A DNA stretch of 64,000 bases from Candidatus Planktophila dulcis (GTDB taxonomy: Bacteria > Actinomycetota > Actinomycetes > Nanopelagicales > Nanopelagicaceae), in assembly GCF_002288225.1 (NCBI RefSeq), contig NZ_CP016777.1, positions 1,178,001 to 1,242,000 of the forward strand. Reading direction: 5' to 3'. The notes beneath the pieces were generated by a model, which was not told the DNA's origin, did not search any database, and saw only the letters and a list, made by a program, of their open reading frames with translations. A program made the translations under genes and the position numbers. This document shows, piece by piece, positions 56,573 through 64,000 of the stretch (positions within the stretch are counted from its first letter, which is position 1; each line of letters starts with the position of its first letter).

Positions 56573-57178
56573 CTAAAGGGTGGTACGTCCCTCAAATGCT
56601 CGACCGAGCGTGACTTCATCGGCATATTCCAGATCTCCGCCGACAGGTAGTCCTGATGCAAGGCGTGAGACGTTGATGCCCATCGGCTTAATCAGGCGAG
56701 CTAGATAGGTAGCTGTCGCCTCTCCCTCAAGGTTGGGATCGGTGGCCAAGATGATTTCAGTAATCGTTGAATCAGCTAAACGCTGCATCAATTCACGAAT
56801 GCGTAGCTGATCAGGGCCAATTCCATCGATAGGACTGATCGCTCCTCCAAGCACGTGATACTTGCCGCGAAATTCTCGTGTACGTTCGATGGCAATCACA
56901 TCTTTACTCTCTTCAACAACACAGATCTTTGTGCCATCGCGTCGTGGATCACGACAGATGCGACATTCAGCCTCCTCTGAGACATTGCCACATTGCGTGC
57001 AGAACTTCACTCGCTCTTTCACGGTGCGCACTGCCTCAACAAGACTTGCTGCAATCTCTGAATCTGATTGCAAGATATGAAATGCGATGCGCTGAGCAGA
57101 CTTTGGTCCGATTCCAGGCAGGCGCCCTAAAGCATCAATCAGATCTTGAATCGCACCTTCATACATTCCGGTAGACAT
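56573..57178 (-). CDS. recR: Recombination mediator RecR
   Basis: Loads RecA onto gapped DNA with RecF and RecO. The 201-residue protein has an N-terminal HhH ([20 protein letters not shown]), a zinc-finger region [19 protein letters not shown] and a Toprim domain ([19 protein letters not shown], and [17 protein letters not shown]). It starts directly at the dnaX stop, the common dnaX-recR arrangement. Confidence 0.96.
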   Translation of the reverse strand: MSTGMYEGAIQDLIDALGRLPGIGPKSAQRIAFHILQSDSEIAASLVEAVRTVKERVKFCTQCGNVSEEAECRICRDPRRDGTKICVVEESKDVIAIERTREFRGKYHVLGGAISPIDGIGPDQLRIRELMQRLADSTITEIILATDPNLEGEATATYLARLIKPMGINVSRLASGLPVGGDLEYADEVTLGRAFEGRTTL

Positions 57179-58926
57179 TAGTCGTGGTTCGTTTCGCTAA
57201 TGACAGTTGCACCGAGTTCGGCTGCAAGGAGTGCGGCCCCCGAAAGCTGTGTGGCATCTGTTGGCGCTTCCGATGTTCTGACTGCGCGCGCTTCGGGAGT
57301 AGCAGTTGTATCGATACTCGGATCGACAGTTACTTCAATCTTGCGATCAAGGCCTACAACTTCAATAAATGCTTGTCGCAAAATCTCATCCGATTCACTG
57401 CGCACAAATGAATCACGGGCACCAGCATTAACAATGCCAATCGTGATGATCTTCTCATCCACACCAAGGATCTGTGCACTGGCTGAAAGCAGTGACCAGG
57501 TAAGGCGGCGGCGCTTCTTCACATTCTCAATCACATCTGGCCATAAGCGGCGAAGGCCTGCAACATCCATGGAATCAATACGTCGCTCAGGTGCTGCAGG
57601 TGCTTTCTCTTCCTTAACAACTGCGGCAACAACTTCTTCCTTTGCCTTAGCTGCCTTTGTAGGCACTTCACGCTTTGCCTCAGCTGTTACTGGGCTGATG
57701 TAATCAGCAGGATCTGCAGCTGGTGCCTTTGCAGCAGGTGCTGCAGCACGTGGTTGAGGAGCAATGGATTCAACGCGTTCTAAGCGTTCAATACGTGCAA
57801 GAAGTCCTGCCTCGCTGGAATCTCCCATAGGCAAGAGGATGCGTCCGCAGATGAGTTCAAGAATTAAACGAGGAGCAGTGGCACCACGCATCTGTGTAAG
57901 ACCTTCAGCTGCAATATCTGCAGCGCGTGAAAGAGATGCTTGCCCGATGCTCTTTGCTTGAACGCGCATACGTTCGAGTTGATCATCAGGTAGCTCACGC
58001 AAAATACTGTTGGCATTAGTTGCCTCTAACGCATCCACAATCATCAGATCACGCAGACGTTCAAGTAAATCTTGTGTGAAGCGACGTGGGTCATGCCCTG
58101 ATTCAATAACGCGATCAACTGTCTTAAAGAGCGTTGCACCATCACGAGCAGAGATTGCATCCATCGCATCATCAAGGAGTGCGCCATCAGTAAAGCCAAG
58201 TAGCTGAATTGCAATTTCATAGCTGACGCCATCTTTTCCAGCACCAGCGAGAAGCTGGCCAAGGACAGAGAGCGCATCACGCACAGAGCCCCCAGATGCT
58301 CGTACTACAAGTGGAATAACGCCCTTAGCGACTTTGACGCCTTCTGATTCGCAGACCTTCTCAAGATGTGTTCCAAGGATTCCAGGTGGTACTAAACGAA
58401 ATGGATAGTGGTGTGTTCGAGAGCGAATAGTTGAAATCAACTTCTCTGGCTCTGTTGTAGCAAAGATAAAGATGACGTGTGCTGGTGGCTCTTCAACTAC
58501 TTTAAGGAGTGCATTAGCAGCACCCGGCCCAAGCTGGTGAGCCTCATCGATAATGTAAATCTTATACTTGCTCTGCACTGGTGCAAAGAATGCTTTATCG
58601 CGAAGATCGCGGGCATCATCAACTAATCCGTGTGTAGCTGCATCGAGTTCGATGACATCGATAGAACCTGGGCCATTGGCAACGAGATCAGAACACGATT
58701 GGCACTTGCCACATGGATTAGGTGTTGGGCCCTTTTCACAGTTGAGTGAGCGCGCCATGATGCGAGCGCTAGAAGTCTTGCCGCAACCGCGTGGACCGCT
58801 AAAGAGATATGCGTGATGAGTTTTACCTGATTCAAGCGCGTTAGATAAAGGAACAGTGACATGTTCTTGCCCGATGACATCTGCAAATACAGAGGGGCGA
58901 TACTTTCGATATAACGCTAACGACAT
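57178..58926 (-). CDS. dnaX: DNA polymerase III gamma/tau subunit
   Basis: Clamp-loader ATPase that also couples polymerase cores. The 582-residue protein has [15 protein letters not shown], Walker [15 protein letters not shown] (about residues 44-57), the zinc motif CGKCQSC, Walker [12 protein letters not shown], and the sensor [14 protein letters not shown]. The C-terminal third has an Ala/Lys/Glu/Pro-rich linker (about 395-455) and a tau-like domain. No A-rich slippery site for a gamma frameshift was noticed. Confidence 0.95.
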   Translation of the reverse strand: MSLALYRKYRPSVFADVIGQEHVTVPLSNALESGKTHHAYLFSGPRGCGKTSSARIMARSLNCEKGPTPNPCGKCQSCSDLVANGPGSIDVIELDAATHGLVDDARDLRDKAFFAPVQSKYKIYIIDEAHQLGPGAANALLKVVEEPPAHVIFIFATTEPEKLISTIRSRTHHYPFRLVPPGILGTHLEKVCESEGVKVAKGVIPLVVRASGGSVRDALSVLGQLLAGAGKDGVSYEIAIQLLGFTDGALLDDAMDAISARDGATLFKTVDRVIESGHDPRRFTQDLLERLRDLMIVDALEATNANSILRELPDDQLERMRVQAKSIGQASLSRAADIAAEGLTQMRGATAPRLILELICGRILLPMGDSSEAGLLARIERLERVESIAPQPRAAAPAAKAPAADPADYISPVTAEAKREVPTKAAKAKEEVVAAVVKEEKAPAAPERRIDSMDVAGLRRLWPDVIENVKKRRRLTWSLLSASAQILGVDEKIITIGIVNAGARDSFVRSESDEILRQAFIEVVGLDRKIEVTVDPSIDTTATPEARAVRTSEAPTDATQLSGAALLAAELGATVISETNHD

Positions 58927-58999
58927 CTTTATCTACTCTCGTTAAGGCCGCGATTCAATTCACTTCTAATTGACCGAGACTTACTTATTCACTTCTAGG
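58927..58999. other. Gap between ffs and dnaX with a short direct repeat
   Basis: No gene. The 11-mer ATTCACTTCTA occurs at 58958-58968 and 58987-58997, 29 bp apart, the second copy touching the SRP RNA 3' end. It could belong to the dnaX promoter or RNA processing; meaning unknown. Confidence 0.4.
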
Positions 59000-59088
59000 G
59001 ACCTCCGGTGCACCCGCCAGAGCGTACCTACCCTTGCTGTATTCCTACCCTGGGGGAGTTCGGCACGGTGACGTCGCACCGGAGATCT
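59000..59088 (-). ncRNA. ffs: Signal recognition particle RNA, small bacterial type
   Basis: RNA scaffold of the SRP with Ffh. On the minus strand a terminal stem GATCTCCGG/CCGGAGGTC encloses CGAACTCCCCCAGG, a GTA-GGAA-TAC stem-loop with GGAA tetraloop, and AGCAAGGGTA, which is the conserved domain IV (CAGG/AGCA symmetric loop). The following CTCTGGCGGGTGCACC matches actinobacterial SRP RNAs. A -10-like TAAGAT at 59095-59100 places the 5' end at about 59088. Confidence 0.9.
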
Positions 59089-59162
59089 GAGCCAATCTTA
59101 TGTGTCAGGGCTGACGCTACGCACCGCTACCCTTGGGGCGTTAAGGCTCGCGCCTTAGCGCT

Positions 59163-59247
59163 GGAGGATTCGCATAGCGGCCGAGTGCGCACGCTTGGAA
59201 AGCGTGTATAGGGAAACCTATCGAGGGTTCAAATCCCTCATCCTCCG
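59163..59247 (+). tRNA. tRNA-Ser (anticodon GGA)
   Basis: An 85-nt class II tRNA: acceptor GGAGGAT with ATCCTCC and discriminator G, anticodon stem CACGC/GCGTG with loop TTGGAAA (anticodon GGA), long variable arm GTATAGGGAAACCTAT region, and T loop GGTTCAAAT. Unlike the other four tRNAs here, CCA follows directly in the DNA (59248-59250). Confidence 0.95.
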
Positions 59248-59304
59248 CCAGAATGACTGTGGATAACCCAATTCAGATTCTCTGAGATTTTGAAATTCTC
59301 GGGC

Positions 59305-59787
59305 ATGGATAAATTTCTTCACATACGAACAGCCTCGATTTCCTTAATCTGTGCTCTCTTTATGTCATCTTCATCTCAAGCAAATGGCGTTGGAACGGTT
59401 GTTACTCTGCCCAAAACAAAGTGCTTCATCGAAGTCCAAAATGCTCATATCTCAACTTCAATCTTTGAGCAGCAGGGTCGTTTAGCAGTGAAAGTGAATG
59501 CGACTTCAAAATGTAATGTTCCACAAAGTAAAGTCGTCTTGACGGTCAAAATATTTAAAGAAGGTTTCGGTGCTCCGCATCTTGTAGCCCAGCGAAGCAC
59601 CCGAGCCGATGACCCAAAATCGCAAGGCTTCCTGGTGAAAAATCAATTCACATTTGCTTACTGTAAGAACACAGCAAAATCTAAGTATTACGGTGTGGCT
59701 TCAGCTCGAGCAACCATTCGAGGAAAGCGCTATTTAACACCGCCGGTCTGGTCTGAGAAAACTCTTGAACTCCAATGCGGCACCTGA
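59305..59787 (+). CDS. Small secreted protein, unknown function
   Basis: A 160-residue protein with a signal peptide (about residues 1-30, with ISLICALFMSSSSQANG) and a mature part with five cysteines (KTKCFIEV, TSKCNV, FAYCKN, LELQCG and the signal Cys). The cysteines could form disulfides after export. No domain is recognised. The open frame starts at a TTG at 59290; the ATG at 59305 is preferred. It lies downstream of tRNA-Ser in a pocket of orphan genes. Confidence 0.7.
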   Translation: MDKFLHIRTASISLICALFMSSSSQANGVGTVVTLPKTKCFIEVQNAHISTSIFEQQGRLAVKVNATSKCNVPQSKVVLTVKIFKEGFGAPHLVAQRSTRADDPKSQGFLVKNQFTFAYCKNTAKSKYYGVASARATIRGKRYLTPPVWSEKTLELQCGT

Positions 59788-59789
59788 GT

Positions 59790-59795
59790 TAGACT
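59790..59795 (+). promoter_or_regulatory. -10 element of the small soluble protein gene
   Basis: TAGACT ends 6 nt (TTGTTC) before the ATG at 59802, two bases after the TGA of the secreted protein gene. No Shine-Dalgarno. Confidence 0.5.
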
Positions 59796-59801
59796 TTGTT
59801 C

Positions 59802-60140
59802 ATGAGTGAAAACCTAGACAACTTCATGAGCGATGCGGATTTGGCGTGGGAACGTTCTTACTTCTCTCTGATGGCGGATTTAAAGAGAAAGAATTTGTCG
59901 AGGTACGAAGATCTAGCGGTTAGATTATCGGCTGGGGGCGAAGAGATACTCGAACTACCAACTAGAACTTACAAAATTTCAGTGGACAGAAACGGTTGTG
60001 GATATAGCTGTAGAGAAGAAGTAGGGATGGACTTTCAAAGATTGGGATGGACGAAACTCCCCCAAAATCCCTCCGAAAGAATTACTGCCATTACAGATGT
60101 GTTGGCTGAATGTGAAGCAAGAGCTCAGATAGACGTCTGA
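59802..60140 (+). CDS. Small soluble protein, unknown function
   Basis: A 112-residue acidic protein (MSENLDNFMSDADLAWERSY at the N-terminus), with a helix-rich first half, DLAVRLSAGGEEILELPTRTYKI, and a CGYSCREEVGMDFQRLGW segment. I recognise no family. TAGACT ends 6 nt before the ATG, so it has its own predicted leaderless promoter just after the previous stop codon. Confidence 0.65.
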   Translation: MSENLDNFMSDADLAWERSYFSLMADLKRKNLSRYEDLAVRLSAGGEEILELPTRTYKISVDRNGCGYSCREEVGMDFQRLGWTKLPQNPSERITAITDVLAECEARAQIDV

Positions 60141-60152
60141 GTAATGTATTGA

Positions 60153-60179
60153 ATCTCAACGCCTAGGTACTTAGTCTGC
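60153..60179. repeat. Direct repeat copy A (copy of the aldehyde dehydrogenase 3' end)
   Basis: 27 bp, 25 of them identical to 60488-60514, in the same orientation and 335 bp away. The B copy is the C-terminal coding end of the dehydrogenase (LQTKYIGVEI). Similarity ends abruptly on both sides. Confidence 0.8.
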
Positions 60180-60192
60180 GAAAGGCTATAGC

Positions 60193-60369
60193 TTACGAAG
60201 CGATGGATGTAGTCGTAATCGTTGGCAGCGATAGATGCTTATTAGACATCAAGCTTGAATACCCGCACTCGTCGCAGAGAATCATTGGACCGTTTTCTGC
60301 ATTCATGACTAGTTCGAGGTCTTGAGAACGACACAAGAAGCACTCTGGTAGAGAGTTAATTTGTGACAT
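60193..60369 (-). CDS. 58-residue zinc-ribbon-like protein
   Basis: Read by hand on the minus strand. MSQINSLPECFLCRSQDLEL, then NAENGPMILCDECGYSS and a hydrophilic tail ending ITTTSIAS. Two CxxC pairs (Cys10/Cys13 and Cys32/Cys35) about 19 residues apart form a likely zinc ribbon. AGGAAGG lies about 9 nt before the ATG. It lies between the two copies of the 27-bp repeat. Function unknown; it could bind RNA, DNA or a protein partner. Confidence 0.6.
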   Translation of the reverse strand: MSQINSLPECFLCRSQDLELVMNAENGPMILCDECGYSSLMSNKHLSLPTITTTSIAS

Positions 60370-60483
60370 GACAACCCCTTCCTATTGCATTGATTCGGCT
60401 GGGGAAGCAGCTAAATCATCCGCCGAGGCGCTGGGCTACTGGTGAGTTGAGAGTGAATGTTCGGTAAATAACAGTTGAAGAAT
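60370..60483. other. Gap between the zinc-ribbon gene and gabD
   Basis: 114 bp with no ORF I can support. It probably carries the promoter and ribosome site of the zinc-ribbon gene and the end of the gabD transcript. A short CGCC/GGCG stem near 60423 is too weak to call a terminator. Confidence 0.4.
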
Positions 60484-61902
60484 TTAGATCTCAACGCCTA
60501 TGTATTTAGTCTGCAAGAACTCGTGAACTCCGTCGAAGCCACCTTCGCGACCAAGTCCTGATTGCTTCACGCCACCAAATGGCGCTGCAGGATCTGAGAG
60601 AAGTCCGCGGTTGATACCAACCATGCCAGCTTCAATTCCTTCAGCAAAGCGAATTGCGCGCTTGAGATCTTCTGAATACACGTAACTAATAAGTCCGTAT
60701 TCAGTGTCATTGGCCATCTTCAAAGCTTCTTCATCTGTATCAAAGAGAACTACAGGAGCCACAGGCCCAAAGACTTCATTGGCAAGGATTTCATCATCTT
60801 TCGAAACTTCAAGAACTGTTGCAGGATAGAAAGCGCCAGCACCTTCAGGAGTTGTTCCACCGAGGTGAACCTTTGCACCTCCTGCTTTAGCTGCATCAAC
60901 AAGTTCTGCAATCTTGTTACGTTCCTTCATAGAAACACTTGCACCAAGTTGCGTGCCAGCTTCACGACCAACGCCCATTTTTAGCGATGCCATCGCCTTC
61001 GTAAATTCTGCGATGAACTTATCGCCGATAGAGCGTGCAACATAGATGCGATTTGCTGCGGTGCATGCTGCTCCTCCATTGCGCATCTTTGCCATCATCA
61101 AACCTTTAACTGCCTCTTCGATATTGGCATCATCGAGAACAACAAATGGTGCATTGCCACCGAGCTCCATAGAGCAGCGGATTACTTGATCGGCTGCTTC
61201 CTTCAGAAGAATTTTTCCAACAAATGTTGAACCAGTAAATGAAAGATTCTTTACTCGTGAATCGTGAAGCACTTTGCTAATACCAGGACCAGTTTGTGCA
61301 GGAAGAATGACGTTGAGAACTCCCTTAGGAAGTCCGCAGCGTTCCAGGATGTCAACGATGGCCAGAGCTGTCAGTGGAGTTTCACCTGCAGGTTTGAGAA
61401 TCATTGTGCAGCCGGCAGCAACTGCTGGACCAATCTTGCGTGTAGCCATACCTGCAGGGAAGTTCCATGGAGTAATAAGCAGTGAGACGCCAATAGGTTG
61501 GTGAGTGACAAGGATGCGCTTATCTCCAGATGGAGCCATACGGAAATCACCAGAGATGCGAACAGTCTCTTCAGCAAACCAACGGAAGAATTCTGCTGCG
61601 TAATTAACTTCTGCCTTGGCATCCGGTAGCGCCTTGCCATTTTCCTTAGAGATCAGCTCTGCTAGGTAATCAGCTTCAGTAATCATCATTTCAAATGCTT
61701 TGCGCAAGATTTCACTGCGAACGCGAGGTGCGGTTTTGGCCCATGAGGCGGCGGCGCGGTCAGCGGCATCAACAGCTGCGAGGTTCTGTTCATCGCTTGA
61801 AGTAGCAACTTTGGCGATAACTGAGCCATCGCTGGGATCGATAACGTCCAAAGTCCCGCTTCCATCGACCCATTGACCATCTATATATAACTGTGTGCGC
61901 AT
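60484..61902 (-). CDS. gabD: NAD(P)-dependent succinate-semialdehyde dehydrogenase family protein
   Basis: Aldehyde dehydrogenase that probably oxidises succinate semialdehyde. The 472-residue form starts MRTQLYIDGQWVDGSGTLDV. It has the NAD-binding PWNFPAG motif, ELGGNAPFVVLDDANIE (catalytic Glu), GGAACTAANRIYV (catalytic Cys), and NDTEYGLISYVYS, all typical of the GabD group. Another aldehyde substrate is possible. The start at 61902 is chosen because TATGCT ends 6 nt upstream. Confidence 0.9.
   Translation of the reverse strand: MRTQLYIDGQWVDGSGTLDVIDPSDGSVIAKVATSSDEQNLAAVDAADRAAASWAKTAPRVRSEILRKAFEMMITEADYLAELISKENGKALPDAKAEVNYAAEFFRWFAEETVRISGDFRMAPSGDKRILVTHQPIGVSLLITPWNFPAGMATRKIGPAVAAGCTMILKPAGETPLTALAIVDILERCGLPKGVLNVILPAQTGPGISKVLHDSRVKNLSFTGSTFVGKILLKEAADQVIRCSMELGGNAPFVVLDDANIEEAVKGLMMAKMRNGGAACTAANRIYVARSIGDKFIAEFTKAMASLKMGVGREAGTQLGASVSMKERNKIAELVDAAKAGGAKVHLGGTTPEGAGAFYPATVLEVSKDDEILANEVFGPVAPVVLFDTDEEALKMANDTEYGLISYVYSEDLKRAIRFAEGIEAGMVGINRGLLSDPAAPFGGVKQSGLGREGGFDGVHEFLQTKYIGVEI
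60488..60514. repeat. Direct repeat copy B (inside the gabD 3' end)
   Basis: The 27-bp partner of 60153-60179, with two mismatches. This copy encodes the last residues of the dehydrogenase and is presumably the ancestral one. Confidence 0.8.
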
Positions 61903-61908
61903 AGGATT

Positions 61909-61937
61909 AGCATACTTACGAGAATTCAACGGGTCAC
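61909..61937 (-). promoter_or_regulatory. Promoter of gabD
   Basis: Minus strand: -35-like GTGACC (61932-61937), 17-bp spacer, -10 TATGCT (61909-61914), then 6 nt to the ATG at 61902. Predicted leaderless. Confidence 0.55.
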
Positions 61938-61944
61938 CTAAAAT
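61916..61944 (+). promoter_or_regulatory. Promoter of the KimA-like gene
   Basis: Plus strand: -35-like TTACGA (61916-61921), 17-bp spacer, -10 TAAAAT (61939-61944). It is interleaved with the gabD promoter, so both polymerases would compete for the same DNA face. Predicted 5' leader about 45 nt. Confidence 0.5.
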
Positions 61945-61995
61945 GGTTACCTAGGCAGCGGTGATGCTCTAGATGCAACGCCAAAGGGAGTAGTT

Positions 61996-64000
61996 GTGGC
62001 TAAGTCTTGGACTGATGATGCACCCCAGCCTGTCGCACTTCAGGATCACGCACACGTAAAAGATCCCTTCTCCTACAAGGTCAAGCGATTCTTCTTAGGT
62101 GGTGCGCTCAACCGTCACTCACTCGGTCATCAGAGACTGAGTAAGCGTTATGCCCTTGGAATTCTGTCATCCGACTGTATTTCATCATCTGCATACGGTT
62201 CTGAACAGATTCTGATTGCACTCTTGCCAGCATTTGGTCTTGCAGCCTTTGCCATCTTGATGCCGATGACCGCAATTGTCTTAGCGATTCTCGTCATCAT
62301 CACTTTGTCATATCGAAATGTCATCGATGTCTACACCAAGACCGGTGGCGCATATATTGTCTCGCGCGATAACTTCGGTCCAGTAGTTGCACAGATTGCA
62401 GCTGTTGCACTGATGCTTGATTACATCGTCACATTAGCTATTCAGTCAGCAGCTGGTGTTGCTGCAATTATTTCAACGTTCCCTTCTCTTGAACCATACA
62501 AAATGCCTATGATCTTTGCAGTCATCATCTTGTTGACCTACGGAAATCTGCGTGGAGTAAAAGAAGCTGGAAAGGCTTTTGCTTTCCCTACTTACTTCTT
62601 CGTCGGCTGCATGTTCATTGTCTTTGGCATGGGTCTCTATCGCTTAGCAAATGGAACACTTCCTGTGCTCGATACCGATCTACCTGGAGCAATTCCTCTC
62701 GGACAAGAACAGGGGCTGCTTACCTTTGCAGCAATCTTTATTCTGCTTCGCGCCTTTGCAAATGGTGGATCATCACTGACTGGTCTTGAAGCAATCTCTG
62801 ATGGTGTTGCTCTCTTTAAGACACCTGAGCATGTCAACGCCAAGCGCACATTGGTTGTTATGAGTTGCCTTCTTGGAATCCTCGTCCTTGGTGTCTCCTA
62901 CTTTGCGCATCACATCCACGCGATGCCATATGAGTCGGGTGTTCCAACTGTTATCTCTCAGATTGCAAAAGCAGCAGTAGGAACTGGAACTTTTGGAACA
63001 GTCATGTTCATCATGGTTCAGCTTGCAACAATGCTTATTCTCTTCGCTGGTGCAAACACCACATATAGCGCATTCCCATTGCTGGTGAACTTCGTGGCCG
63101 CAGATGGATATCTTCCGCGCCAATTAACAAAGCGTGGGCACCGTTTAGCTTTCTCAAATGGAATTCTCTTACTTGCAGGAGGTGGATTACTTCTTGTCAT
63201 CATCACTGCAGGATCTGTCGAACACCTCGTTGCCTTCTATGCACTCGGTGTCTTTACAGGATTTACCTTGGCTGGATTTGGTATGACTCGATATTACTTG
63301 CGGACTAAACCATCACAATGGAGAGTTAAGGTCTTTATCAATGCACTTGCAGGCTCTATCTCACTATTAATCGTCATCATCTTCTCCGTCGTGAAGTTCA
63401 CTCAAGGTGCTTGGCTAGTTCTTGTTACAGCTCCTATCTTGGTTGCAACACTTTTACGTTTACGTCGCCAATACACTCGCGAACAGGAAGCTCTCTCGGT
63501 TAAGAGTTTTGAAGAGCGCGCAACATCGATGGCCCGCCATGATGTCACTATCTTTGTAGATAGCGTTGATATCGCCACAGTCGGTGCTGTTCGTTATGCA
63601 CGAAGCCTTAAGCCACATAAGGTCAAGGCTGTTCACTTTGTTATCGATGATCGTCGTGCTGAGGCAATTCAAAAGGCGTGGGCAGAATCTGAGGCGCTGG
63701 AAGATGTGCAGTTAGATCTGATTGATTGCCCAGATCGCCGCATTGCAAATTCAGCACTTGACTATGCAATTCGTAAGACTGAAAAGCCTGATATTGAATT
63801 AACAATTCTGCTTCCTCGTCGTTCTTACTCACGATTCTTAGGTCGCCTGCTACACGATCAAACGGCTGAAGAAATTGCTGCACCAATCTCGCAGTTGCAG
63901 CGAGTTGTTGCAACGATTGTTCCTTTTGACGTCAATCGCATTACTTCTCGTGGAGATTTGCATATCCGTCACGAGCAGGAAACGTTAAGAAGTGTGAGCA
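61996..64000 (+). CDS. kimA: KimA-like APC-superfamily potassium permease (3' end outside window)
   Basis: Likely a proton-coupled, high-affinity potassium importer. At least 668 residues are in the window with no stop. After a hydrophilic N-terminus of about 45 residues come about twelve membrane segments with strong resemblance to Bacillus KimA: ALGILSSDCISSSAYGSEQILI, TKTGGAYIVSRDNFG, YGNLRGVKEAG and GVFTGFTLAGFGMTRY. A cytoplasmic C-terminal domain (from about residue 495, DVTIFVDSVDIATVGAVRYA) follows. GTG start behind GGGAG. Other APC amino-acid permeases are possible but less similar. Confidence 0.8.
   Translation, partial: MAKSWTDDAPQPVALQDHAHVKDPFSYKVKRFFLGGALNRHSLGHQRLSKRYALGILSSDCISSSAYGSEQILIALLPAFGLAAFAILMPMTAIVLAILVIITLSYRNVIDVYTKTGGAYIVSRDNFGPVVAQIAAVALMLDYIVTLAIQSAAGVAAIISTFPSLEPYKMPMIFAVIILLTYGNLRGVKEAGKAFAFPTYFFVGCMFIVFGMGLYRLANGTLPVLDTDLPGAIPLGQEQGLLTFAAIFILLRAFANGGSSLTGLEAISDGVALFKTPEHVNAKRTLVVMSCLLGILVLGVSYFAHHIHAMPYESGVPTVISQIAKAAVGTGTFGTVMFIMVQLATMLILFAGANTTYSAFPLLVNFVAADGYLPRQLTKRGHRLAFSNGILLLAGGGLLLVIITAGSVEHLVAFYALGVFTGFTLAGFGMTRYYLRTKPSQWRVKVFINALAGSISLLIVIIFSVVKFTQGAWLVLVTAPILVATLLRLRRQYTREQEALSVKSFEERATSMARHDVTIFVDSVDIATVGAVRYARSLKPHKVKAVHFVIDDRRAEAIQKAWAESEALEDVQLDLIDCPDRRIANSALDYAIRKTEKPDIELTILLPRRSYSRFLGRLLHDQTAEEIAAPISQLQRVVATIVPFDVNRITSRGDLHIRHEQETLRSVS

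Noticed and set aside
57178-58926. Programmed frameshift in dnaX giving a gamma subunit
   Set aside because: No run of A followed by AAG and hairpin was noticed; the frame is continuous to a normal end.
59008-59211. 67-codon plus-strand ORF
   Set aside because: It runs antisense through the SRP RNA and into tRNA-Ser; no ribosome site.
61930-61995. c-di-AMP (ydaO-type) riboswitch before the KimA-like gene
   Set aside because: The gap to gabD is under 100 bp and the predicted leader about 45 nt, too short for this riboswitch; conserved core elements were not seen.

Overview
The window looks like a piece of a small, streamlined, moderately low-GC actinobacterial chromosome. Actinobacterial markers are BldC, a DUF3073 protein, a DUF5302 protein, a SCP2-like gene between purF and purL, a short SRP RNA of actinobacterial type, and the block acs / CvpA / TlpA / nth // crp // RidA / DUF4177, whose order matches the Mycobacterium Rv3667-Rv3683 region as I remember it. 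Genes are packed with 1-8 nt overlaps, and all eight convergent pairs touch or overlap. A freshwater acI-type organism (Nanopelagicales) fits these traits, but that is inference; no rRNA is present.

Layout. 1-11.4 kb: a minus-strand cofactor block, read from its 5' end as tilS, hpt, ftsH, folE-folP-folB-folK, panC-nadB-nadC-coaX, lysS and an ArgA-like acetyltransferase cut by the window edge. 11.4-20.3 kb: envelope and housekeeping genes (NlpC/P60 hydrolase, ABC-2 exporter, metZ, ctaB, an Asp-tailed membrane protein, a PBP4-type peptidase, a TrmH-like methylase, a TPR protein). 20.4-22.9 kb: a CbiM/PDGLE/CbiQ/CbiO nickel or cobalt ECF importer with a Nur-like operator. 23-31.6 kb: EamA transporter, Sua5, two glycan-related enzymes, tRNAs Lys, Glu, Asp and Phe, BldC and small conserved proteins. 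31.6-43.7 kb: purine operon (purA, D, B, C, S, Q, L, SCP2-like, F, M) preceded by fbaA and a 33-residue hydrophobic peptide. 43.8-50 kb: acs and the nth/crp cluster. 50-54 kb: surface polysaccharide genes (GT2, a polytopic membrane protein, gmd, fcl). 54-59 kb: asd, lysC, recR, dnaX, SRP RNA. 59.1-60.5 kb: a small variable pocket between tRNA-Ser and an aldehyde dehydrogenase. 62-64 kb: the start of a KimA-like potassium permease.

The most interesting signal is in the start sites. At least thirteen genes have a TAnnnT (or GATAAT) -10 hexamer exactly 6-7 nt before the start codon and no Shine-Dalgarno, which is the layout of leaderless mRNA. At nth/crp, and probably at gatB-yqeY-like/metallophosphoesterase, two such hexamers overlap on opposite strands in the same register, so one symmetric element would fire both ways with predicted start sites 18 bp apart. 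At tilS and the DUF5302 gene the -10 hexamer contains the stop codon of the upstream gene.

Genes found by hand: the 33-residue peptide (43618-43719), a DUF3073 protein (29949-30125), a DUF4177-like protein (48642-48794) and a 58-residue zinc-ribbon protein (60193-60369) flanked by a 27-bp imperfect direct repeat of the dehydrogenase 3' end. I found no CRISPR array, insertion sequence, phage gene or recognisable defence system.
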